Under the pieces are notes generated by a model that searched no databases, was not told where the DNA came from, and was given only the letters and a program-made list of their open reading frames with translations. A stretch of DNA of 64,000 nt. It comes from Rotaria socialis (Eukaryota; Rotifera; Eurotatoria; Philodinida; Philodinidae). The stretch covers positions 62,001 through 126,000 of the forward strand of contig CAJNYU010000716.1 of assembly GCA_905331475.1 (NCBI GenBank), in the 5' to 3' direction. This document shows positions 54,164 to 64,000 of the stretch, in pieces. The position numbers and the translations under genes were made by a program. Position 1 is the first letter of the stretch; each line of letters opens with the position of its first letter.

Positions 54164-55302
54164 ATAAACACACATTCCAGATTTTGTTTTTGTTTTCGTG
54201 TATATGATAAAATAAAACTGATGATTTTTCTAATTAAATAAAATATCTATTATTATTTACAATATTATATATTCGATTTTTGTTCGTTTACAATTGGTTA
54301 GCGAAGAGATATTTTATATAGAAAGCTTTTATTGGTTGTGCTCTGTATTCTTTCCGATTACCATCGAATTACTAGTTTTCTAAAACAAAAAAAAGTAGTT
54401 GGCATAAAAATGAATTATTATATGAAGTAACCCTCTTGAATAATACAAGTATAAATATTTTCAATTTATTTTGCTCGTAATGAATAAGCCGAGACTGCTG
54501 ATATTATACAGGCAGAAATGAACTGTGAATATTTCGACAATAATTCAGATCTTGAGGTTTTTACACTTTTACAGAATGTCTGAAATGAATGTTGTGAGTG
54601 TCCAACAGGAAACACTTATTATTTAGCTTCGACTTGAAACGAATCTTAACCGAAAACATTTCTTTGTGTTTGTTCCAATTGTGAGATACGGCTAATCCAT
54701 GAGTATGCTTTATTTACCAGCTAATCTATACCAGTAGATTTGATGTTCTTATTTTAGGATAGGAAAACAAGTAAACTAGCAAATAGTGCCAGAATAAACT
54801 ATTCTATTGAAAGAAAACCATTGCACTCGATTTCCAGTAAAATAGAGAAGATTATTTTCCCAAGTGCTCCCAAAGTACACTATAGCATTGATTTAAAAAT
54901 TAGGCAAAGTTTCAAAACCTGGAACTCGTGATCGTTTAAGAATATTCAAAATTCTTTTAAATTTTACATGAATTGGATTTAATCTTGAAAAATGGCAGCG
55001 AGGAGTTTTTGCATGCTGACATTTAGATCTGTCGGTCACTTTTATGGAGGTTTGCGATAAATATCATACGAAATCAAAACTCGTTTAAAACATTGAGAAA
55101 ATTTAATGGCAGACAACCGAGTAAAATATATTCTCACTTGAATGCCTCAATCAATTTACAAGAATGATGAAGCACTCGAAATGAAATTTTAATTTCTATA
55201 ATAGCGACAATGAATATTTCACTTAATATATCTTTTGTCACTCGTTGTGAAGAGGTTCACTTCTGTGTCAAAATATTCTTTGGACATATCTGTCATGAAA
55301 AT
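54164..55302. other. Intergenic between convergent genes
   Basis: Lies between the dynein stop and the stop of the minus-strand SRAP-like gene, so it should hold both 3' ends. AATAAA-type words occur soon after the dynein stop (for example near 54203). No gene recognised. Confidence 0.5.
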
Positions 55303-56665
55303 TCATCTCGAAATGTTATTTGAATTATCACAATAAAAATTCTCAATCATATCTCGTACGAGCAATGCATCTAAAAATCGCTGCTAAACAAATATATCGA
55401 ACAAATACGAGTAAAATTTGAACGATGTGATTGTAATAGACAATAACTTACATTTGTTCGATTTGATATAGCTTCTAAAGTTGTTCTTAATGTATGCTCA
55501 TCATGTTTCACACCTGTAATATTCAAAGTTTTCTTATCTAATACTTTTTTCGATTGATTTCGTTCATTTTCATTAATAAAACGTGTTATTTGATGTTCAT
55601 GTTGTTTTTCAATATCTTCAATATGTTTTTCAATTACTTTCATATCGACATCGTCTTCTACATCGATATGTGTTGCCGATGTTTCTTCTACTGTTGGTTT
55701 AGATATAATCTCAATGCACTATTTATATCATTATAAAGATAATTCAATTGAGCGAAAAGAAAGAAATTTTGCATTTTACTTCATGACCTATATTTGATTT
55801 TTTAAAGATATGATTCGATACGAGATCTATGACAAGATATTCTTCATGGTTTACCAAGAGTTTAACAGCTTCATTTGCATCTATACGAACAAAATCAATC
55901 CAATCACGTGCTTGATCAATACTCTTAAATATAGCTGGCATTTGAGAAGATATTCTATTAGATAAGTTTGTTGGCGTATCGACTGTCTACTTGAATAAAA
56001 ATAAAATATCGCTTTCAACTGTATTTCAATGTTTACCTACAATTATAGTAAATGAATAAAGTTCTCGTCCGTCAGGTTGTTTTAGTGTATCAAACAGAGC
56101 AGCTATATAACACGGTCGAATTATTTCCCGTTCGATTCGTGTATCAAACATATTTTGTAAATGTATAAAATAAGCTTGTTTATTGAGCTTGTTACCGGTC
56201 GATATAAATTGATAAAAGCCTTCACAGACTAAAACACATCGATGTCCCTTTTCTAATAATGTCTATGACATAATCAACATCAATTATATTCAATTTAAAG
56301 GAGAATAGATAAATAAATGCGAAAAGAAAAATAACCTGAAACGTTCTTATTTTACTTAATTTTTCTTTTTTTGCATGTGTTATACGATATTTTAATTTTA
56401 CTTTGTCGTCGACTTCCCATGATGGTGATAGACCCCATTGCATTATCGTAAGTACAGTTGACTTTGATGGCATACCATCATAAATATGCTTTTCAGAAAG
56501 TAGAATTGGACATGGACTTTTTCGTGATGCATTATACGTTTGAATAGGTTTTAATTTAGTACCTAATTCAACATAATTAGGGCCAATCATAGTACCCGTC
56601 TCTTTTAATTGTATTAACGCTTGTAATTCTTTTAATGAAAATATCATGCATAGACGATCGCACAT
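55303..56665 (-). CDS. SRAP-domain (HMCES/YedK-like) protein lacking most catalytic residues
   Basis: Five exons in phase: 56665-56336, 56262-56037, 55982-55780, 55718-55452, 55383-55303; about 368 residues. HMCES-type SRAP proteins form a DNA-protein crosslink at abasic sites through Cys2. Here the start is MCDRLCMIF (usual MCGR), so Cys2 is kept. The fold is recognisable: TYNASRKSPCPILLS, TIMQWGLSPSWEVDD, HRCVLVCEGFYQFIS, LYSFTIIVVD, RISSQMPAIF. The active-site Asn region (N-C-R in HMCES) reads THAKKEK, the catalytic Glu of GFYEW is Gln (GFYQF), and the His of HHRMPAI is missing (SSQMPAI). The C-terminal ~115 residues are charged and helical (VIEKHIEDIEKQHEHQITRF) and unlike HMCES. The gene looks intact, so it probably has a non-catalytic or altered DNA-binding role (inference). 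Confidence 0.8.
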
Positions 56666-56937
56666 TTTATTATGAGTAGAAGGAAAAAAATACAATGCAA
56701 AAGAATAAGAAATTTTGATAATTGATTATATTAATGAAACATGAAAAGAAGAAAAAAGCTATTCGAAAATAAATATACTAAGTTTAATAATTGCGCGGAG
56801 GATAATTGGATGGCTGTTGACTATACTGTTGACCTTGTGGTGGAGGATAATTCGATGCTGGTGGAGGTTGTTGGTAACTATAAGAAACAAAATATATTAA
56901 ACATAATAAAAGTTGAATGTGTTTATAATTAACGTAC

Positions 56938-57079
56938 GGTTGGGCTGGATTCGGCGCATACGGGGGTTGAGATGGATTTGGTGCATACGGTGGTTGAAAT
57001 GGATTTGGAGCATACGGTGGTTGAGATGGATTTGGAGCATACGGTGGTTGAGATGGATTTGGGGCATACGGTGGTTGAG
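56938..57079 (-). repeat. Tandem PSQPPYAPNP-coding repeat
   Basis: About five copies of a 30-nt unit (plus strand GGTTGAGATGGATTTGGAGC + ATACGGT...) coding PSQPPYAPNP on the minus strand, in the tail of the EF-hand gene. One unit varies to PFQPP and the last to PAQP. Confidence 0.75.
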
Positions 57080-57152
57080 ATGGAATTTGATGTTTCCCGA
57101 AATGGTTTTATTACTGCAGGAGAAATGAAACAATGTCTTCGTCAAGCCAATA
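57080..57152 (+). repeat. Inverted duplicate of EF-hand 1 coding sequence (arm 1)
   Basis: 73 bp identical to the reverse complement of 57281-57353. Read on the plus strand it gives MEFDVSRNGFITAGEMKQC, the same as the minus-strand gene. The junction with the Pro-repeat shows short microhomology (ATGGA). Confidence 0.9.
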
Positions 57153-57280
57153 GAATAGATCGTGTTTTCCAGTGTATACACGAGCCATAAACTTCATGTA
57201 TTCATCATATGATGCATTACCATCATGATTCAAATCCATATTAGATATAACACGATCAACTTCAGCATCTTGATATTGAA

Positions 57281-57353
57281 TATTGGCTTGACGAAGACAT
57301 TGTTTCATTTCTCCTGCAGTAATAAAACCATTTCGGGAAACATCAAATTCCAT
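57281..57353 (-). repeat. Inverted duplicate of EF-hand 1 coding sequence (arm 2, the original)
   Basis: The native copy, within the first exon of the EF-hand gene. It is 128 bp from arm 1, with EF-hand 2 lying in the spacer, so the pair could form a large hairpin. Confidence 0.9.
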
Positions 57354-57419
57354 AAAAGCTGTTGTAATCTCTTGGACCTGATCAGGTCTTAATTGAGCAA
57401 CAACAGGGTCGTTAGCCAT

Positions 57420-58597
57420 TTTCGTTACAAGTTTCTTTTGATGATGACGCCGAACAGTCTTTTACGTTAATAATCAAATGACTATATTCGCCGCTTATAT
57501 TTGATTTTCAAAAAAACTATCATAATATGCTATTTGGTGTATCGCTTGGTAAATCAAGCGTGTATGTATTTATAGTATATGTCCTTCTTATTCAAGGTAA
57601 ACCACATCGCTTTTGTACACATTTGATATCAGCTCTTTATCGCATTAGTTATTTTGCTCAGTAACGTGTACTGTAAATATAAAAATATATTAAAAAAAAA
57701 CACCATTTCAATGCAAAATACTTTTAAAAAATTATCGATCAATCGAATGAATATTTATGTTCTGAAAAAAAACAATCTATGGTCATCCATGAATAACTCT
57801 CATTGACAAGCTTTGCGGATCATTTTATACATACTACTATTTAACTCATGTGACTTTCATGTAAAGTAAGGAAAAAATACATATTATTTACGTTTCGTAT
57901 CATACTAAAGGTAACGTATGCATAGTTGTCAACAAAAAAATATCTGATTTACAAACATAAACTGATTTAGATGAATACCATTTTTATTTGTTGCGTCGGT
58001 ATCTCTTCTTTTCGATATCGTTGACATGCATTGGTTGTGTCAAGTCTAAACTAGATTCTAATATGTTAGACAATCATTTCGAACTTTCATCTTTTTTTTT
58101 ATAACACTATTGTTTAGAAATATTATTTCAAAGAAAAATAACATTGATTCCATCATTCAAGGATTTTTCAATCAGGAATCTTTCATTATATCTTGAGTAT
58201 GCACACATTGACTTCATTCAATGTAAGAGTATTTATTTATAGTTACAAAACTAGGTGCATATATTATTATCTATCACTTGAAAACAAATAATCAGTTAAG
58301 ATATACGAATAAAATAGACATTGCAAAATGTCAACAAAAAAATTTACCATTCCTATTTTATCTTGACAGAGAAATGTATACTCTATAAGTTTAATCTAAA
58401 TGATAAAGAAACATCAGCAGTCGTTTATTATATATACATATTATCACATATTTCGTACACAGCCATTACTTGGATTTTTTGTTCCTATCAACACAATGTG
58501 TAGGAATACATTGAAATAACAAATATTAGTAGTAATACGTATAACTCTATCTAATGGCATCATACCGATGTTTAAACAAATGATGGCAGAGATGTTT
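57420..58597. other. Intergenic, no gene recognised
   Basis: AT-rich DNA between the EF-hand gene start and the 3' end of the synaptotagmin-like gene. It should hold the EF-hand gene promoter; no motif called. Confidence 0.45.
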
Positions 58598-60258
58598 TCA
58601 CAGTTTGAGTGGATGCCAGACGATGACAGGGCGCCGAAGAACACGTAGCATTTGTTGCCAATGAGTCGCATGTTGTGTACGATCATGATTACCAATAATA
58701 CAATGGCCTATCTCTAATGTTCTTGTTGATGCCGACGATGGAAATGATACGGTCTCATAAACAACAATGCGTATGTATGAAGTCAGGAGATCATTACTCG
58801 AAACATTAAATACAGATGTTTCATTAAATACAGGATTTCTATCTGCTGCTTGATGGCAACTTGTACGAGTTTTTTTTATTACTTGATGATGATGATGATG
58901 ATGAAGCAATGAGATTGTAGCATAACAGTCTGTTGATATCATATCAGTGATGATAGATTCGCGATTATAAAATGTTAAGTTCCGTGCTTGAATCAATGAG
59001 CACGTTAAACGATCAGCAGTTGGATGATAACAAAGAGAAACACTTATTTCACCACGATACCAACATGCCTATTAAGTTTCAATAGAATAATATTACAAAT
59101 ATATATATATATCAACTATAAATTTAATTTACTTCATCACTATCATGTAAATTTAACCATGTTGTTAACGGTTGATAAATATAAACTTCACCGATGGTAA
59201 ACGAGCACTCACCTACTAACGTTTCATCATTATTTTCTTGTTGAATATAAAGTGAGGTATGCAAAACGGTGCGTGGTAAATGATCATCAACGACTTTCCA
59301 CCTCATGGATGCATTAAATATTACTGGCTGATTTTTTTGATAAGTGATTATCTAATTAAAATTTAAAAAAAAAACTATTTTAAATTTAAAAACAACAAGA
59401 AATACGTGTCCGACCTGAGTTCGTTGATTTCGTCGTTGATCATGGTCTAAGCATGCAATGATAAATAGTTTGAAATCATTTTTATCATCGAACGATATTG
59501 TCAAGTCACGAACTTGAATAAATAATATTTCTAAATATTCTTCTAACCTATTTAATAACATGGAAAAGAAAAACGATTAATATTTATTTTTCTTCTATCA
59601 ATCAACTCACGCATTGTAATTAATTGTTATTTGTACTTTTCCTGGTCCAATATTTTCTTCTGTTGTGTGCGAGTCATTGGATGACGCTAGAATGGATTCA
59701 TTATCGGAATCACAGGATATTGTTCTTTTTAATGTTGATTTAATATTATTAGCATAGGATACAATGTCATATGCACTATTACTATTAGCTAAATTAATGG
59801 AAAGTAAATCAAAGAACTGTAAAATTAACGAGAAAAATTAACGAACGCATGAGAGCCTCATCGTATATTGTATCTTTTGTGGCCAATGACGATATAGAAC
59901 CAACTGCAGGGGTCCATACATTGCTGTCGTTATTATTTTTTAGCGATTGATTAATTGTGTTTAGATCGATAAAAGATGCAATAGGCTCCTTCAGAACAAA
60001 AAAAGCGAAGAAGAATAAGAAGCATAAAAATACTGTTGTACATATTGGTCTTCTTCTCTCGGTGGCTATCTGTACCTGAGTAGATTGTTCTCTAATAGAA
60101 GTAGTTGTAGGATGTTTTCTATTACGCGCTCGACTGAAACAGCAAGCACGTAAGTGGAAATTAAGCCATTTTCCAACAATAAATAAAACAATCAAAATAG
60201 TAAGCATTGATGCAATTAATATTAATGTCAATTCTCGGTCTGTAACTTGTGTATTCAT
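58598..60258 (-). CDS. Synaptotagmin-like protein (TM + tandem C2 domains)
   Basis: Six exons fit in phase: 60258-60076, 59988-59847, 59788-59611, 59547-59415, 59351-59133, 59068-58598; about 441 residues. An N-terminal TM helix (LILIASMLTILIVLFIVGKW) is followed by a Cys-rich basic juxtamembrane piece (HLRACCFSRARNRK), a linker, C2A beginning GPGKVQITINYNA, and C2B beginning YRGEISVSLCYHP...LTCSLIQARNLTF and ending with the synaptotagmin WHxL motif (IVWHPLKL). Synaptotagmins sit in vesicle membranes and steer fusion. The Asp residues that bind Ca2+ are largely absent: C2B has YETVSFP where a DxD is expected, and C2A loop 1 lacks the usual Asp pair. A Ca2+-independent member is therefore likely. 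C2B strand 4 carries a run of six His before the basic KKTR. Paralogue identity is not assigned. Confidence 0.8.
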
Positions 60259-63200
60259 AATCGTGTTTTTGTTGGTGGTGGTGGTGGTTGTTGTTGTTGT
60301 TATTTTTTTCTTTCTAATTAAATTATCTATAATACAACTAGGAAAAAAATACCGTTTTATTATTGAAAAGTTAGAGACATTAAATCATTATTAAATTTAC
60401 AAGCTTACTCGAAAACTATTAGATGTAACAATTAACCTAATCATTTTCCTTTTTTTTCTATCTGTGTCTTCCGACGGCAGATACTTTCTTTTCATTGTTC
60501 GTTTCAGTGTCTACCATATGGCTAATGACGGAGAGGAAACAGGCCGTTTGATGAGTACCTTTTGTCTTTTTGTGTTCCTTGCTTCCATGCTCTCTGCTGC
60601 TATATGCGCTCTTTTTCTTTCGCGTTTCCTCTATTGATAATGATGAGGTAAATAGAATAGATCTCTGTATTCCATAAATGAGCGTTCTGACTATAGAAGG
60701 AAAAAGACGCACACGCATGCAAACAAATCAAGGAGGGGCATAGAGAGAGAGAGAACCGTGTGTCTGACAATCTGCTGCTCCTTTAGTCTTCAGCTTGAAT
60801 GGCAACTCTTTCTACTATACTTCTCTTCAGTGTTTGTCCCTTTTTTCTTTTTATTCACTCATCGAGTCATCATCTTAAGGCGATGATTGATGCGCACTCG
60901 ATGATAAAATGCTAGTGCTTCAGGAAAACAAATCAATAGATGAATAGAAAAAACCTAACACAAACTAATTGCATGATGTATCTATGAAAAACGATTTTTT
61001 ATGAGTAATGTATCTTCTTTTTATTTATTAAAATTCTATTATTAGTTTGTTTAATCAACAAAATATTTGGCTTGTAATTACTTCTAACATTAAAACTTCC
61101 GCACAACGATTTTATATCAATTCATAAACTTCATACATCAAAGTAAAATTTATCAAAAGAAACTATTTTGAAACCTTCACAACAAAATGATGTAAATGTC
61201 ATTTAATGATGTCTATTATTACAATACAGTAATAAAAAATTTTTAGTTTGTAAATAATTCATACCTTGTTCCTTGATTCCAGTGAAATAATTGATATGAC
61301 AGAAGATTATAACATAAAGCAAAACCCTTGCCAAGGTTTCCTATCAAGATTAGCATGTTAGTAAACGAAGAAAGGCTTCTTTTCTAATGCATTTTGGTCA
61401 ACGTATTAATGCAGTTAATTGAAAAATGCTGAAACTATTTGGTTATAAGACTCGTCAATTAGTGCTATATTGAAATAGGAAGAACTGTCGGAGCAAAAAA
61501 CGTCTCAATATGATCATTATATGAAAGATGACGAATATTCTTCTGCGTTCAAAACTCAACAGTATGAAACGAAAGAATTCGAGAAAGTTCTTTCTCGTCT
61601 ATCCTATGACTTTTTTTGTCAACAAGAAAAACAGTACAATGTTGTATCCAGCTCTGTAATATAGGGAGAGGTCAAGGGTGAGATCGAAGGGAGCACACTT
61701 GCATTTTATAATTGTTGAGAAAAATAACGATAAGAGGACTACTGTTACTCAGCACGTAATCGATCTAGTTTTAACCCTAGATTTACTCTTGGCGGCATTG
61801 TTCTCTCTCGAAAACATAGCTTTTGCTCACATGCAACATTCAAATTTGTTTATTTGTCTACAAAATAACTATGTAGCAAATTTTAATTAATTTTTTCCTT
61901 CATTTTGTAAATTCAACCGCATGAACTCCTTGTAAATAAATTGTTTCTTTCTATATGATCAAATGGCACATAAATAATTTCCTTATCTGTATGTGTTTTT
62001 GGCAATGAATTCTCGTGGTGCATATCAACAAAATTAATAACTATCATTTTTATTTTGTCACGCATCTCTTTTTTTATAAATACCATAGAGCCTATTTTCT
62101 GACGTCGATAAAGCTCAGCTGTTCGATATTTTTGTCTACCCAACAAATTCTCTAAGCGAAGCTAGCTATTCTTAGATACCCTACGGATGCTCAATTCCGC
62201 TGCATGATTACTCTAGCATTTTTTTTTTCTAACAGAAATATCCGTAGGGTGCTGCTTGCTTGTTCTGTCTTGCTTTTCGATAATGACTACTTTTGAAAAG
62301 ATTGTTTCCTGTTTTTCACTGTGGTAGTGGTGGTGGTGCTCAATAGGCGTTCTAAAGAAAAGATAAACGTTTTCAAATATTGCTCTGCAATTAAAATTAA
62401 CAGAAAACGAATTATTTTTCATTGATATCTATTGAAACGTTACGACTAGTGACATTCGAATCACTATGCAATAAAAATCAAACAGGAAGATTCATAAAAA
62501 ATAAATAAATCTAAACGAGTCCAAACAAAAGAACAAAGCAAGAAATATAAATGTCTTCCGTTATTACTTTCTTTTCGCGACTGCTAATGGCTATTAGTAT
62601 CGATAGTCAAAGGAATCGCACTATTGTTGTACGTGTTATCGAATAACAGGATTTAGCATATTTTCTGAAAGAAAATTAAAATATTATTTTATACCAAAAG
62701 ACAAATTTAATATGCAATATAGAAGCGTACTTTCGCGTTATCACACTGATTACATTTTGTTGGTTTGATGTGATATAGAGAAAAATTAAACTATATTTGT
62801 CAGTTATCGAATGCATCAGAAGACAGACAACAGTTCAGTTTCAAGAAAATCTCCGTTTACATTGTGAAGAGAAAACAAGAGACGTAAGAATATATATTTA
62901 GCTATGCAAGCGATTTCAACAAATTTTGTAGGGTTTTATTGAGTACTCATGCAAATTATATTCCTATTCACTATCAAAATTAAAGAATAGAAAAAAGATG
63001 CCAGAAGTTCGATCTCGATACTTTCATCTCCCGTTTCAATAAGTTTTCTATGACTTTCTGTTCACGAGAGATCATATCAACACAAAATGATGATTCGCGA
63101 TGCGTACGTCGAGAAAATAAAAGAAAAAAACAACTCGCGGCGGACTACATAAATGCGATGCGAAGTATAGCATTATTAATCTCATGGTGTCAAAAAATAT

Positions 63201-63286
63201 AAACCTATGTTTTTTGGAAACTTGAAGGCAAAAAAATGTATTACGAAGAAGGTGTGGGATGTGCATTAAGGAATAATCATCTGTAC
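60259..63286. other. Long gene-poor region
   Basis: About 3 kb. Just upstream of the synaptotagmin-like start is a GGT/GTT microsatellite (60273-60300, plus strand). A GA-rich purine run lies at 60738-60755. Open frames (60458-60718, 61678-61890, 61913-62422, 63072-63302) are short and feature-poor. No RNA gene recognised. Confidence 0.45.
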
Positions 63287-63873
63287 CTGCGGCCACACTC
63301 ACACCTACACCCTCAAGTATTGGAGCAAGTGTATTGGCAATTAATGTATATTGATATTCATCATCTGTATGAGATAGAATATTTTTAAAATGACCTGTTG
63401 CTATAAATCAAAATTTTAATTAAATTATTTTTATATAAACTTTACCAGCACAATTGACTAATACTGAAATATTATCAGGTAATTCTTCACGAATAGTTGT
63501 TCTTGTATTGTATTTGAGTGGATTTAAATCACTCTACGATGAAAACAAAAAGAAACTTAATAAGTTTTTATTTTATGGTAGCAATACACAAGAATAAACA
63601 TAAGATCACATCGATAAGTATAAATACGGGAATGTTCGTTGCCATAAAAACATTATAAATACAAAAATAGCTAATAAAATATACGCTGACTGACCTCCAG
63701 TAATAAGAACAGTGCCATGTTGAAATGAAATTGGAGTACGCTTTCGTATGGTTGGAATATGAAAACGTGACAATATTGGAATAATTGTATGATTCCATAC
63801 ATAACGAGTTATAAAACTGGCAAGTATTAAAAATGTAAATACATATTTGATGAGACTTGCCGCCCAACGAAAC
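63287..63873 (-). pseudogene. Degenerate short-chain dehydrogenase/reductase gene
   Basis: Pieces on the minus strand: a segment within ~63873-63690 with an N-terminal hydrophobic anchor (WAASLIKYVFTFLILASF) leading to HGTVLITGG, the start of an SDR Rossmann fold; exon 63531-63446 reading DLNPLKYNTRTTIREELPDN and ISVLVNCA; and exon 63399-63287 reading TGHFKNILSHTDDEYQYTLI then ANTLAP. TVLITGG, VLVN(C/N)AG and the later N-T are SDR landmarks in the right order, and the anchor resembles membrane-bound 17-beta-HSD/retinol dehydrogenase-type enzymes. The GIG part of the TGxxxGIG cofactor motif is not found, the ~60 residues between the motifs are missing or out of frame, and the catalytic Ser and YxxxK region does not follow. 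A decayed or rearranged gene is most likely; unseen exons to the right are possible. Confidence 0.45.
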
Positions 63874-64000
63874 CTTTATAAAACAAAATAAAATTTATAC
63901 GTTTTTGTTTTTTTTATAAATATCAATAGAGAGTATAGATAGATATTTCATAAAATATCGGAGATGCCTATTCCTGTTAATGCCGTCATCGTTTTGCACG
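63874..64000. other. Window edge, possible upstream exon of the dehydrogenase
   Basis: The minus strand contains a short open stretch (MTALTGIGISDIL at ~63989-63951), but it lacks a clear donor, so it was not joined to the SDR pieces. Confidence 0.2.

Larger units (their letters stand above)
56784..57419 (-). pseudogene. EF-hand protein gene with Pro/Tyr-rich tail, interrupted by an inverted duplication
   Basis: Starts MANDPVVAQLRPDQVQEITT at 57419. EF-hand 1 has the loop DVSRNGFITAGE (residues ~25-36), EF-hand 2 DLNHDGNASYDE (~61-72): two calmodulin-like Ca2+ loops with most ligands kept. The frame then runs KFMARVYTGKHDLF and enters a perfect inverted copy of EF-hand 1, where TAA stops it at 57111. 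Beyond that insert the same frame continues with PSQPPYAPNP repeats (57079-56938). A 60-bp intron leads to a last exon (56877-56784) reading YQQPPPASNYPPPQGQQ and ending PSNYPPRNY. The head, tail and splice phase all agree, so the gene was probably whole before the insert: an EF-hand pair with a Pro/Gln/Tyr-rich tail. The break is either a real mutation or an amplification/assembly chimera. Confidence 0.7.

Noticed and set aside
56913..57190. Plus-strand open frames with Trp-Ile-Arg or Val-Val-Glu-Met repeats next to an EF-hand
   Set aside because: The repeats are the antisense of the PSQPPYAPNP-coding exon, and the plus-strand EF-hand is only the inverted duplicate.

Overview
The window looks like nuclear DNA of a bdelloid rotifer. 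It is AT-rich and gene-dense, with many short GT-AG introns (often 50-130 bp). It also carries an arginine-type ADP-ribosyltransferase fused to kinesin-light-chain-like TPRs behind an N-terminal 'WLD' domain, an architecture I associate with bdelloids. The assignment rests on gene style and remembered families, not on a search.

Layout: (1) 23-2286 (+) is a CorA-type Mg2+ transporter, 5' end uncertain. (2) 2287-15451 is an accessory region: two related genes (a stand-alone WLD-domain protein at 6851-7549 and the ADP-ribosyltransferase/TPR gene at 10024-12067) sit among foldback and MITE-like elements, three of which have terminal inverted repeats and 8-9 bp target-site duplications (5944-6168, 12737-13903, 14743-14952). 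(3) 15452-22035 holds a low-complexity NPF-repeat protein (-), a decayed luciferase-domain (DUF5519) gene (+) and a secreted N-formylglutamate-amidohydrolase-like protein (-). (4) 23206-54163 (+) is one very large gene, axonemal dynein heavy chain DNAH1, which can be followed from the N-terminal tail to the stop codon. Its introns contain an intronless FMRFamide-receptor-like GPCR on the other strand, two copies of a dispersed repeat of about 520 bp, and an assembly gap bounded by poly-G and poly-C. (5) 55303-60258 (-) holds an SRAP/HMCES-like protein without its catalytic residues, an EF-hand gene broken by a perfect inverted duplication, and a synaptotagmin-like tandem-C2 protein. (6) 60259-64000 is mostly empty, with a degenerate short-chain dehydrogenase on the minus strand near the right edge.

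The strongest new observation lies in the dynein. The exon carrying the AAA1 Walker B motif (CFDEFN) is present three times in tandem (31777-31882, 32010-32115, 32218-32251 + 32332-32403). Each copy totals exactly 106 coding bases, has the same entry and exit phase and GT/AG borders, and keeps the DEFN core. Because 106 is not a multiple of three, exactly one copy must be used to keep the frame through this region (all three together would also restore it). This is the signature of a mutually exclusive exon cluster that could give three motor variants differing at the main ATPase site.
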